Shown: piece by piece, positions 1 through 10,286 of the stretch
Numbering within the stretch: position 1 is the stretch's first letter
How the letters are laid out: every line of letters starts with the position of its first letter
NCBI GenBank assembly: GCA_006386115.1
Contig: VFIW01000003.1
Span: 1,178,001-1,242,000, forward strand
Direction of reading: 5' to 3'
Length of the DNA: 64,000 nucleotides
From: Globisporangium splendens
Lineage: Eukaryota > Oomycota > Peronosporomycetes > Pythiales > Pythiaceae
Position numbers and translations under genes: made by a program
The notes under the pieces: generated by a model
The model's database searches: none
What the model was told of the DNA's origin: nothing
What the model saw: only the letters and a program-made list of their open reading frames with translations

Positions 1-2166
1 TCGGATGTCGATGCAATCCGCGAGTCGTCGACTTGTCAGGTATAAACGTGCCAATCGGTGCTGTCGAGGGGACCGATGCATTCGCTGTTGGGAGATAATG
101 AGTGCGCTGTCTCCAATCACGTACAGCGGTTCGAAGTGAATGCGCTGGGCTTCTCGGAGTCCGTGTATGAGACCCCAGTACTCGGTAAAGTTGTTGGTCG
201 TGTCCTTCCTGCTATAGGCCATGCTCGCAGCCCAAATTAAACTGGCTGTGTGCGAGTCCTTATGGACACGCACGATAATGGGTCCAGTCCCTCCTGGTCC
301 TGGATTGCCGCGTGATCCACCATCGAAAAACAACAGGTAAACGCCGCGAGTACCATTTGGAGTCAAGGGGATGGCGTCGGTTTGGCTGAGAAAGCAGTCG
401 ACATAGACCTCGAGAACTGCTGCAACCGTGTGACCGTCCGAGTCTCCAGCTTGCGCTTCAGCGAGTCGTGTGAGGTTTCGCATTCCTGCCTCTAATCTGG
501 TCATCATGATCGCCATCTCAGAAGTCGATTCGATTGGATCCGAATCCATGCATCGCAGATGCGCACACCAAATGGCTTGTATGAGCGACGCGCTCATATA
601 TCGCCACAGCATGTGTGCGATGGGATAGAGATGATCTTGGAGATGTTCATTAGAGAACTTGTGTCCGATAATGTGTCTCTTGATCGAGGTCCATGCATGC
701 CTTGGAGTATGTGGTAGATCCAGACTGAAGATCCAGATTGCGGGGTCGTGACCAGGAGTGATTCCGATCTTCGCCCATAGCGCATAAAAGTAGTTCCACA
801 CGAGTTTGGCTTTCGGACACTACCAGAATAGATGTTGAACAGAAGATTGGACAACTTGGGAGCATTCGGGATTCGAGCAGGATAGATCAGCGTTCTCATA
901 GTTCCACATGGAGAGTCGATTGGCTTTCAGTCGGAGAAGAGTCTGAGCCGTATAAACTGTAATCCCTGGGATGTTGTGTAATTCGCTCCATTGGATTAAT
1001 TGCAGTCCTGGCCACAGAGATCCTGCTGTATGGACAGCTTTGTTGACTGCTGCATCTCGAGTATCTTTGCCAATTCGTGTTCTCGTTGCTGCAACTTGTT
1101 GCCGATAGAAAGATCTGGTCGTATTGTATCGTCCGTTGCCACCCCATAGTTGCGCGATTCTTGTGAAACGTGGATGTGCATGGAATGACACCTTCTGTCC
1201 GTTCAAGTCTCTTGTTGCCATGATGTCACAGTCCATTGCGGAGTGAACTGTATGCGTAGCTTTGACTAGGGTCGTGTCGACGTGGGTCAGAGCTGCTTCA
1301 CTGGTGTGCAGATGCCATTCGTGGTTATAATGACGTTGCCCGTTGTACAGCCGAAGCACATTTGTTTGTTGTGGTCGATACAGAAGCTGTGGGAAGTTGG
1401 ATACCAACGTGGCACATAACCGCTCGAGCGCTCGAATAGATGGCCGGGAGAATCCGGAGATTCCACGTGTTGGGATGAAGTTAAGCACTCCTGGTCTTAT
1501 CCACTCCCATCGAAGTATGTCACCCAGTTGTGCTGTTCCAACTGATAATGATGTGTGAGCAAGTTTGTAAGGGGAGCCGTTGGAATCAAGAAGCCACCCA
1601 TCTGCAGTCGAGGTCATGTGTGGCAGCCATTCTGCACAGAATGTCCCACGTAGCTTTCGTCCTTCAGCGATGATACCTGGAAGCCTGTCAGACATTTTAG
1701 AGCTGAGGTCGATAGTCAGCAAGTCGCTGTATTCGACTGGAAAGCCATCGTCTTCATCCCGGAGCGATGGTACTTCTTCCGGATTGTTCAAGGAAGCCAG
1801 AAGCGAGAGGTAGGCATTCCGCGTGATAGCAAACTTGACTTCGCCAAGCCATGCTCTCGTGTTCGACATTCCGTAGTCCATTAGAATCCCATCCCGCCAC
1901 GCTTGAAGTTCGTAATCCGTGGCTTGATCGCGTACAAGCTGCACCTGACATCCATTACCAACGGAAGATTTTCCTTCCCAACACGATGTCAAAACGAAAC
2001 GCGAACGAGGATCAACCAAGATGGTTTTGTTGGAACACGAACTTGAAAATGGCAGCGACCGGATCCGATCGTACGAGGACACAGTCTCAGCAGTAACTTC
2101 TCTAGAAGTTGCTGAGTCCGACGAGGATGCACTGGACTCACACTCGTTGATTACGGTGGTGATCAT
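1..2166 (-). pseudogene. LINE ORF2 C-terminal part with RNase H, interrupted by one stop, cut by window edge
   Basis: The minus strand holds the C-terminal end of a non-LTR retrotransposon ORF2. A 448-residue open frame (2166 to 820) ends in the zinc-knuckle region typical of LINE reverse transcriptases (CSNPEC, then QHLFW). A TAG at 820-822 stops it where a glutamate would be expected. I translated the same frame further: it stays open to position 1 and contains an RNase HI domain with the motif FDGGSRGNPGPGG near 280-330, the acidic residue in NNFTEYWG near 180-195, and the aspartate in VIGDSALI near 95-118. So one nonsense codon separates two intact parts. Nothing resembling the reverse-transcriptase palm is present upstream; the frame closes at about 2239, so the copy is 5'-truncated. 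It differs from the LINE at 55,519-62,579, which shows no RNase H. Confidence 0.85.
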
Positions 2167-2238
2167 TAAATCGAGTATCTCGTTGCGAACAAAGATCTGA
2201 CAGTAACCTGAATGACTGAAGTGTCGAGAAGGAAGATT

Positions 2239-2833
2239 TCATCAGTTCCTGCGTCGATGTCCACCCCTAAGCTCAGTTGGCGTCCGCTCTAACATGAGAA
2301 AAAGAACACATTGTCAGCAAACACAAAGTGAAGTTAGCTTGAGAGACACTCTGACACTACGAATGAACCCATTTTCGATCACCGAATCAGAAAGCGAATT
2401 TATTAGCAGGTTGGGTGATCATTGGGCGTTGCTGCTGATACGCAAGCGAAGCTTTTCCAATTAGAGTCATTCGACCGGTTGTCTCGCGCGCTGTGGCTCA
2501 CATCACTGACTGCTTGAGTCACTCCATGCACGACAAACTCCATGGATGACGTCGCGTGTCTCGTTTGGTCATGCGAGTGTCCAACTTCTCAAAGCTGCAT
2601 GCGATGAAGGGAAATCTTCGGTTGACACATGCATTTTGATCTGCATCGTCGATCAACCTTGTAACTTCCAGTGGCGGTTCACCGTTGCAGCTTCTAGAGC
2701 CTTGAAGTCGAGCATAGCATTTGACCAGGAGACACTTGGTAACTTTAATTTGCGGAGCGCAGTGCAAAGGTGACGGGCACTGCAGTCAAAAGTCATTCTT
2801 TGTATCTTTCATGTGTCTCACCAAACTCCTCGT
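2239..2833. other. Intergenic, no gene seen
   Basis: About 600 bases between the LINE remnant and the 3' end of the cyclase gene. The short open frames here lack recognisable domains or a coherent start. I see no RNA gene or repeat. Confidence 0.6.
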
Positions 2834-4120
2834 CTACAACACGAAGTACGTGCGGATCTTTTTCGGGTACCCATTGATCGAGAGCAGCGTGTGGTACTCG
2901 ACTTTGAAGCCGTGGCCGGGTGTGTCTTTGTTCATCCGCGCCCACGTGCTTTCGCTGATATGGATACGACCTGGGACGCCACTGCTCTCCAGGAAATGCG
3001 CGATCGTCACGGTCTCACCGAACAAGTGGTACCGCGGATCTTTGCTGCCGACTACACCGGCCAAGACCGGTCCCGAGTGGACACCAATGCGAATGTTGAG
3101 GTCCGGGAGACCACAATTGCGTCGCAGTTGGGGCAACGCAGCAAACATGTCGGTCGCAGCCGAGACGACGGCCAGTGCGTTCGTTGTACTCACAATTGGA
3201 CACCCGCCGACAACCAAGTACGCGTCACCCATGATCTCGACTTTGTACAGATTCTCCTTCTCCGCGATCGTGTCAAACCGCGTGTACATGTCGTTTAGGA
3301 ACTGCACCAGCTCCATGGCTGACACTTTCGACGAATACGCCGTGAAATTCACCATGTCTGTGAACAGAACGGTCACGTTGTCGAAGGAATCGGCGATCGT
3401 AGCCTCGGGGTTTTCTTTCAGCTTGTGCATGATCGTATCGGGCAGTAGATTCTGCAGCAGCTTGGTGATGCGTTGCTCTTCTTCGACAAGCTTCTGTGAG
3501 TCCAATGTGGTCTCTCGGTAGTGGTTGATGCGCTGCTTGAACTCGGAGTTGAACACAACCCACGCCTGCTCGAGGAAGAAGATGAGGATGTGCAGCGCAT
3601 TGCGGCCGACTCGGATCTTGTCGGTATCGGAGCTCCACTCAAAATACGGCGCGATCACCAAATTCGTCAGCAAATACATGGCCAGGATGATGAATCCGAG
3701 CATACCGCGTAGCAGGAACGAGACGTTGGCGAAATAGCACTGGTACAGTGCCAGCACACTCATGTACGCATGTCCGAGCGAGTTGGCAGCTATACTCTCG
3801 GCACACAGTACGATCGCAACAATCAATGTCACGGAAAACGACGTGGACTGCTCGTAATCACGAAACGTGGGTGAGAACGTGTAGAACAGGTACGCGATGC
3901 ACACTGGGTACATTACGCAAAAGTTAAGCAGGAAGATCACGTGACTCTCTATGAACGAGCGCGTCGACGACAACCGGATGGTCTGGTACATCGTCATGAA
4001 GGGTTTCAGAATGAGCAGCACCGTGATGGACAAGCGGAAAAAGCGGAGCCAGCGCGCACGTTTTTCCAGACGGTAACTCTCTTCTGTCATCACTGTTGTT
4101 AGCACAGCGTCCCGATTCAA
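2834..4120 (-). CDS. Class III nucleotidyl cyclase, second half: six TM segments plus metal-binding cyclase domain
   Basis: Encodes a membrane cyclase half that would make cAMP or cGMP together with a partner domain. About six hydrophobic segments fill residues 25-185; a signalling-helix linker (LLQNLLPDTIMHKL) follows, then a class III catalytic domain (about 245-425). Both metal-binding aspartates are present (LFTDMVNF near 257; MGDAYLVV near 296). The transition-state pair is not: where active domains read VNTASRM, this one reads VTIAHFL, so asparagine and arginine are replaced. This matches the metal-binding partner of a heterodimeric cyclase. The frame has no ATG at its upstream end: TTG is at 4120 and the first ATG is at 4090. 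It lies in the same frame as the upstream half (4130-6147), separated by one TAG and four codons. It is therefore probably the second half of one 12-TM protein, by a short intron or readthrough, rather than a separate gene. Confidence 0.85.
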   Translation of the reverse strand: MNRDAVLTTVMTEESYRLEKRARWLRFFRLSITVLLILKPFMTMYQTIRLSSTRSFIESHVIFLLNFCVMYPVCIAYLFYTFSPTFRDYEQSTSFSVTLIVAIVLCAESIAANSLGHAYMSVLALYQCYFANVSFLLRGMLGFIILAMYLLTNLVIAPYFEWSSDTDKIRVGRNALHILIFFLEQAWVVFNSEFKQRINHYRETTLDSQKLVEEEQRITKLLQNLLPDTIMHKLKENPEATIADSFDNVTVLFTDMVNFTAYSSKVSAMELVQFLNDMYTRFDTIAEKENLYKVEIMGDAYLVVGGCPIVSTTNALAVVSAATDMFAALPQLRRNCGLPDLNIRIGVHSGPVLAGVVGSKDPRYHLFGETVTIAHFLESSGVPGRIHISESTWARMNKDTPGHGFKVEYHTLLSINGYPKKIRTYFVL

Positions 4121-4129
4121 TGTGGATGC

Positions 4130-6147
4130 CTAGTCGGATTTTGGAGTCGTAGGTACACTTCCTCCTTCGGCATCCTCTGGGATTGTCTGCACCATCTGGA
4201 TGAGCAAAGTTGCGCGTCGCGTAGGCGATGGCGATGCTATGGGAGATGGAAGAGTCCCCGAGGAGTGAGGATTGATTATCCCAGAGCCTGTGCGAACGCC
4301 ACCGCCATTTGCACTTGGAAGAGTGCACGCCATGGGGTATGGGATAATGTAATTGCCTTTGCCCCTCAAAAAGTACGTGTTCATCTCCCCACGGCCCTTG
4401 ACAAACACTTTGCCGCGGTGCGTCGTGAAATAGTTGTCACACAGGATCATGTGCGTGGTCTCAGTGATATGGATTTGACCGGGAAGGTTGGTAGTTTCCA
4501 TGCGCGACGCGACGTTCACAGTGTCGCCAAAGAGCTTGAACCGCGGGTTGCGAATCCCGACGACGCCCGCCATCAGCGTGCCAGAGTTGATACCGATCCG
4601 GATGTTCAGGTTCTTCACGAGCTCGCCCCACGGTTTCCGCGCGACGCGCTCACTCACCTCGGGGATGCATCGGATCATGTCGAGCACGAGGTTCGCGACG
4701 AGCTCGGCGTGGTTCTCCATCGGGTCGGGACACCCACCGACCACCATGTACACGGCGCCAATCGTCTCAACCTTGTGCACGTGATGCACATCTACCAGTT
4801 TGTCGAATTTGTAAAAGATGATATTCAGGAGCTCGACAACGTACTGCGGCTTGAGTTTGGACGAGAAATAGCCGAAATCGCACACTTCGGCGAACAACAC
4901 GGTCGTTTGCGCATACGCGTCAGCGATGAGCTCGCGTCCGCTTTGCAGTTGTACGACGATCGATTCCGGGAGCATGCTATTGAGCAGTGACTTGGACCGC
5001 GTCTCTTCCATCTTGAGCTGCTCTTGCTGGAGAAGCACCATGAGTTCGCTCATGTAGCTCTCGATCAGAAAGAAGAACAGGTACGCATACATGGTCTCGT
5101 TCGAGATGCGCTCGCGACTCGAGGACGATGAGCCTTCGCTACCGGGGATGTACGCGAGCATCACGGTGACGTAGATCATGAGGTACGTCAAGCAAAATAC
5201 CGAGCACGGGAAGAACCGGATCGGCGTGCAGCTGTAGATGTACATGATCACGAGGCAGACCCACGATACGCCGTAGTCATTCGTGACCTTGTTGTACGCG
5301 AGCGGGTAGCTTGCGACGATGGCAATACATGCCCAGGTCAAGTAGAAATCCTCGGTGTACGAGTGCTTTCGAGCGCGAAAGTACGTCACCGAGATCACAG
5401 GCAGCACGATCGCGACTTTGAGCGCGACGACCAGTGTGAACTTGGCGATTTTCGTATTGCCGACGTATTTGGACGAGGTCGTCGGCGTCGAGTTGATAGA
5501 GCTGCTCACGTTAAAGTCTTCCCACAGCACCAGGTAGTCGTACGCGAACGTGGTGACCATGAAAATGAGCAGCGCTGTGAGTCCGCGCAAGTAAAGCCGA
5601 CGCTGCGAGTTGGCGTAGTACTTTGTGAACGACTGCTCCATCTTGGTGATGACCGTCGACGACGTGATGCTGATGAAGTAGAGCGTGACGCAGTGGATCG
5701 CAACTTCGTCGAGGATCTTGAGGAAGATGTTGAACTCGCTCAGTGCCTTAGCGCGCGACGCCGAGCTGTCGCGGGAGCGCTCTAGGGACGACCGCGAGCG
5801 CGTGGACAAGTATCCGTCCGGAATGACCTGCGAGCTCACCACGCGCTTCGAGCTGGCGGCGAGGCTCGTCGCCGTGGCCGAGCACGTACTTCGGTGGTTC
5901 GTGTGTCGGTCCGGAGTGATCAGCGACGATGAGATGCTCGACGAGCGCTGTTCTTGCACTTTATCACGGGCGCAATAGCGTTCAGCGAGCTCCCGAGCGT
6001 GTCGTTGACTGTCGTGAACATCGAGATGGCGCCAGGTGCCGGCGCTGGCGTAGGCGGCGGTGGTGCTCCTCCTGTTCTTCCCGTCGATCCATTGTTGCTG
6101 CTGGCAGTGGTCTTGCCGTCGAGCGTGTGGATCTTGTGGCGTGCCAT
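4130..6147 (-). CDS. Class III nucleotidyl cyclase, first half: TM segments plus catalytic-residue cyclase domain
   Basis: The main frame (5959-4130, 609 codons) has six to seven hydrophobic segments (about residues 65-310) and a class III cyclase domain (about 345-520). It retains the catalytic asparagine and arginine (DTVNVASRME near 483) but lost both metal aspartates: FAEV in place of FxD (near 356) and IGAVY in place of IGDAY (near 396). It carries the guanine-type glutamate of KVETIG, but the second purine-selecting position is lysine (PRFKLFGD), so the substrate cannot be assigned. No good ATG lies in this frame before the first TM. A second frame, 6147-5920, starts with ATG and reads as a proline-rich N-terminus that would join after a single-base frame change in the A-run near 5960, so I extend the gene to 6147. 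A serine-rich tail precedes the TAG at 4130-4132, after which the second half follows in frame. Confidence 0.85.
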
Positions 6148-6639
6148 GGTTTCAGAATCGACTCCAGACTGCGCCACAAAGCCTCTCCTGTATCGGCTCT
6201 CCCTTCTGCCGTCCTCTCGTCCTCGTTGCTTGTGCTAATATGCGTACGCTCTCGCAGTCCGGCGAATCAGCTCCTGTTGTTCCGTTCGCCGAGTACGCGC
6301 ACCGTTGACTGTTGTTCGCTTACAAACGGAAAGCACGCAAGCCGCAGCGGGGCGCGCAGTGGGTGTTTCTGGCGCGTGTCGAGTTGCCGTACTCACCTGT
6401 CGATCGTTTTGGGTCACCGAATGAGTCGAATTGAGCGAGTGCATGGCGCCTAATGTATTCCTGCTGCATTTCCATTTTGGATGTTTCCGCAGCGAAACCG
6501 ATCCGATAATAAGCAGGGGTGCTTTATAGACATTTTAGAAACGCAAACTTCTATATAACATTTTAAACGATGTACTGTAGCACTTATCACATTCACGACA
6601 CTTGACCCCTCCTCACATGCCTCGTCACCCACTGTGAAG
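6148..6639. promoter_or_regulatory. Divergent intergenic region between cyclase and ALG9
   Basis: The cyclase reads left and ALG9 reads right from this roughly 490-bp interval, so it must contain both promoters. A stretch at 6461-6480 (GCTGCATTTCCATTTTGG) loosely resembles the oomycete initiator plus flanking element, with one base out of register. No TATA box is obvious. No other gene is seen. Confidence 0.4.
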
Positions 6640-8409
6640 ATGGCGCCACCCAAGACACGAGCGAAGCCGCAGTCGCAGACGAAGCCCGCGCCGCTGAAGC
6701 CCGTGGTTCGCCATGACGACGAGCGCCGCCTGTGGACGCCGACCTTCGAGACCGCCGTGTCGCTGCTACTGCTGCCACGCGTGGCGTCCGCGCTCGTGAA
6801 CCCGATCGCCGACTGCGACGAGACGTTCAACTACTGGGAGCCGCTGCACTACCTCATGTACGGTTTCGGCTTCCAGACGTGGGAGTACAGCCCCGTGTAC
6901 GCACTGCGCTCGTACCTGTACCTGCTCTTCCATTGGGGCATCGCCAAGGCCACGTCGTTCGGACTCACGCTCGGCGTGCTCGGGGGAGCAGGGCAGACGC
7001 TGTCGAAGGTCGTGGTGTTCTACGGCGTGCGAGGCGCGCTGGGGTTGCTCTGCGCGTATGCCGAGGGCATTTTCTACCGCAGCTGCATCGCGCACTTTGG
7101 ACGCCGCACGGCGCGGTACCTGCTGTGGATCTTGCTGTGGAATGCTGGTCTCTTCCACGCCAGTACGGCGTTCCTCCCGAGCACGTTCGTGATGTACCTC
7201 ATCATGCTGTTCATGAGCGCGTGGATGGAGAAGCAGCACTTTGTGGCGATCCTCTGGGGCGTCATTGCGGTGCTCTGCGGCTGGCCGTACGTTGGCGTCT
7301 TGTTCATCCCATTCGCATTGGAGACGCTGTATACGCGCGGCGTCATCAAGAGCATCTTGGTCGGCGCAGTCATCGGTGCGAGTGTATTGGCGTTGGAGGT
7401 TGGTGTTAACTTCCATTACTACCAGCGCCTCGTGCTGCCGGCGTGGAATATCGTCCAGTACAACGTGTTGAGTGGCGAGACGGACTCGACGCTCTATGGC
7501 ACGGAGCCGTGGACCTACTACGTGATGAATCTGGCGCTCAACTTCAACATCGTGGCGCTCTTGGCGCTTCCGGCCGTGGTGTTCACATGGTTGCTCCCGA
7601 GCCACTACGCTACCAACAAGCTCCAGTTCGTGTCGTACCTCTCGCCATTGTACATGTGGATGCTGATCATGTTCGCGCAGGCCCACAAGGAAGAGCGTTT
7701 CCTGTTCCCAGTCTACCCGCTTCTGTGTCTCGCTGCTGCGACGACGCTCAGTGCCGTTGTCTACCGCGTGCGCACCATTTCCCAGAGCCTGAACAGTGCT
7801 GCCATTGGCCGCGTGCTCACCAAGTGCCTCGTGTGGAGCGTTCTGGGAGGATTCGCATTGCTGTCGGTGTCGCGCATTGCGAGCAACGTGATCTACTACA
7901 GCGCTCCGCTGCGCGTCTACAACCACCTGTACGAGCACGTGCTTCCCAACGAGGCTCGCAGCGCGCTGCACGGGAAAACCAGCCAGCCGCTCGTGAATCT
8001 GTGCATCTCGAAGGAATGGTACCGCTTCCCCGCGAGTTTCTTCATCCCGACGAATGCGACGAGCGTGCGGTTCGTGAAATCGGCGTTCACGGGCCAGCTC
8101 CCCAAGGCTTTTGAGCAGCACGCGAACGGCACATCGGTGATCCCGACCGACATGAATAACCAGAACCAAGAGGAACCGAGTCGGTACTTGCCCGTGGAGC
8201 AGTGCGACTACTTTGTCGATTTGAATCTGCCAGACCAGGAAGAGACCAAGTTCTGGGAGCAAACGCAGACGTGGACACAGGTGCACAGCGAGTCGTTTTT
8301 GAACGCCGAGGCGTCCAAGTCGCCGTACCGATCGTTCTACATCCCGTTCCTCACACCAAAGCACGTGAAGTACACGGACTACGCGATCTACAAGCGCATC
8401 AAGAAGTAG
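6640..8409 (+). CDS. ALG9: Alpha-1,2-mannosyltransferase ALG9 (GT22)
   Basis: Intronless 589-residue multi-pass ER membrane protein. ALG9 adds alpha-1,2-linked mannoses from dolichol-phosphate-mannose to the lipid-linked oligosaccharide for N-glycosylation. The first luminal loop carries the GT22 signature with the acidic pair (ADCDETFNYWEPLHYLMYG) followed by FQTWEYSPVYALRSY, the ALG9-type form. Around ten hydrophobic segments fill residues 40-430, including the motif HKEERFLFPVYPLL near 345; a soluble C-terminal domain follows, as in ALG9. I chose the ATG at 6640; the frame opens two codons earlier with a GTG. Length and motif order fit ALG9 better than ALG12, PIGB or PIGZ. The gene shares its upstream region with the cyclase. 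Confidence 0.93.
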   Translation: MAPPKTRAKPQSQTKPAPLKPVVRHDDERRLWTPTFETAVSLLLLPRVASALVNPIADCDETFNYWEPLHYLMYGFGFQTWEYSPVYALRSYLYLLFHWGIAKATSFGLTLGVLGGAGQTLSKVVVFYGVRGALGLLCAYAEGIFYRSCIAHFGRRTARYLLWILLWNAGLFHASTAFLPSTFVMYLIMLFMSAWMEKQHFVAILWGVIAVLCGWPYVGVLFIPFALETLYTRGVIKSILVGAVIGASVLALEVGVNFHYYQRLVLPAWNIVQYNVLSGETDSTLYGTEPWTYYVMNLALNFNIVALLALPAVVFTWLLPSHYATNKLQFVSYLSPLYMWMLIMFAQAHKEERFLFPVYPLLCLAAATTLSAVVYRVRTISQSLNSAAIGRVLTKCLVWSVLGGFALLSVSRIASNVIYYSAPLRVYNHLYEHVLPNEARSALHGKTSQPLVNLCISKEWYRFPASFFIPTNATSVRFVKSAFTGQLPKAFEQHANGTSVIPTDMNNQNQEEPSRYLPVEQCDYFVDLNLPDQEETKFWEQTQTWTQVHSESFLNAEASKSPYRSFYIPFLTPKHVKYTDYAIYKRIKK

Positions 8410-8553
8410 GCTGCGCTGTGGTCGTGTGATGTGGCGAATGCATGGTAACACATGTCGTGAAAAAAAGGGAAAAAAAGGCTCACTTTAGTCTCTCGTTCGC
8501 ATTGATTGTTTGGTTGTTTTTGATACTATTGAGAGAATGGATGCATAAGACTT

Positions 8554-10154
8554 TTATGGACGAATAGACGACACACCGCCAGCAGATGGCACGAGCTGCG
8601 GATACTGCTGCTCGATTTGCTCTGCGCACTGGTTGACGTTGAAGCAGATGGAGCTGATGCGTGCGTCGAACGAGGCGAGCACCTCGTCGTCGGCGTTCTC
8701 AAACTCCAAGAACCCGCTCTGCTGATCGATCGTACCCTTCATGCGCTCCTCAAAAATCATCGTCGCAGCCACCCTCTCGGCGCTCTCCGCGTCCGTCTCC
8801 AATAACTTACCAAGCTCCTCGAGCGAGATGCTGTTGTACACACGACTCGCGGCGAGCAGGTTGTGCTCCAAGAACGAGTTCTCGAGCACCGTGAACCCAT
8901 TCGCGAGCACAGCCTTCTGGTGCGCCAGCAGACTCTTCTCGAACTGCACGAGCTCTGGGCGACGAATCAACTGCTCCATGTACATCTTCTCCAGGATCGC
9001 AATGTGCTCGCTGTTCTTCACGCGCTCATCCTTGTACAAAGTACCAAGAAGCCGCGAGCGCTGCGGTCCCGCTGACGCGAGGATCGCACACGTCACGCCT
9101 TTGTTCAGCAACTCCAGGAGATCGTCCGGGTCGACTTCGTCAGGCTTCGACTGCGAGAACTCATAGTATCGCAGCGCGGCATCGAGGAATTTGCGCTTCG
9201 AGTCCAAGATGCGCGCGTACGACACCTGGTAGCGCAATTTCAGCGCCCAGTCCTGCACGTTGTGGATGAATCGCGACGCGCGGTTGATGAAATTCTCGGC
9301 GTCCACGGTCTCGTCTTCCTGAAGGTACAACTCGGCGATCTTGACGTACTTCTCGGCCTTCTGCATGTCCGTGTACTGACGCGCCGAGCTCTCCAGGTTG
9401 ATCGCTGCGAGCGCCTTGGCCGCCTCAATGTACTCCTCTTCCTCCATGTACAACTCTGCGAGCGACTCGCGGAAGAGCACATCCGGTTCCTCAAACGAGA
9501 GAATACGCGGCTTGATCTTCGAGAGACAGAAGATGATAAACTCCAGCTTCCACTGGTGCACGTCCGGGTCGATCTTCGACGTCGCCATCGCCAAGTGCGT
9601 GATCACCTGAAAAGTACACACCCACGGTTAGATTCTTACGAATGTAGCGTATGAAATCGCACTTGCACATTAATAGACTTGCCGCTCGTGAGATCACCAA
9701 GAGCACATCTTCCTCCAGCACTATGGATTGTCCAAAGCGATACAACAAGAAAGAGGGCACACGATTAGATCTTCATGGACACAGGCATCTTCTCGCCTAA
9801 AAGAAAATACGCACAGTGCGTCACGATCTCCTGCAAATGCGCGAATTCAAAAAGATTCTTGTCCAGCAACGTCTACACAGACATTACCACAGCAGTGGCA
9901 TCAACATAATGCAATCGTATCACATGTAGCAGCAATAACGACTCGGAAGCTCCAAGATACCTTGTACCCGGCGGTTTTCTCCTTCTGATCGGCGATCGCA
10001 GCGATCTATAAGCACACATACAGCAGCAGCAGCTTCGTCAGCACCAACTGCACCAGCAAGCACATCCGCACGTCAGCCTCGACTGCCTCCATGCAGCACT
10101 TCGCCCGTGTTGTACACGTACGCGCGTCAGTTCCGCGTGGATGCTTTCGGCCAT
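8554..10154 (-). CDS. CSN4: COP9 signalosome subunit 4 (PCI domain), five exons
   Basis: CSN4 is a core subunit of the COP9 signalosome, which removes NEDD8 from cullins. I assembled five exons on the minus strand: 10154-10122, 10005-9961, 9872-9815, 9720-9683 and 9606-8554. They add up to 408 residues, close to the usual CSN4 length of about 406. N-terminal helical repeats contain VLLVISR and INRASRFIHNVQDW. The middle has TCAILASAGPQRSRLLGTLYKDER and LEKMYMEQLIRR. The PCI winged helix follows (LEHNLLAASRVYNSISLEEL, then AATMIFEERMKGTIDQ). Three introns use GT donors. The fourth (9607-9682) needs a GC donor (GCAAGT) to keep the frame; no nearby GT donor does. Introns are 71-116 nt, short as usual in oomycetes. 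The small 5' exons are inferred by eye, the large last exon is certain. Confidence 0.92.
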
Positions 10155-10286
10155 TTTCTTCTTCACTTTCGCGTTCCCAACCTAAAAGGAAATGAATGCT
10201 GCGAGGAGTCCCAGAAAATCACAAGCGCTAAGTGCGCGCGAACTTTACCAAAATGTCAATTAGTTCCTAACATGCGCTCAATGATG

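Noticed and set aside
2721..3521. Plus-strand frames of 266 and 161 codons over the cyclase
   Set aside because: Complement of the catalytic domain; no independent motif.
6766..8451. 561-codon open frame on the minus strand opposite ALG9
   Set aside because: It mirrors the codon pattern of ALG9 (GC-rich third positions), has no domain, and its product is Arg/His/Gln-rich as expected for a complement frame.
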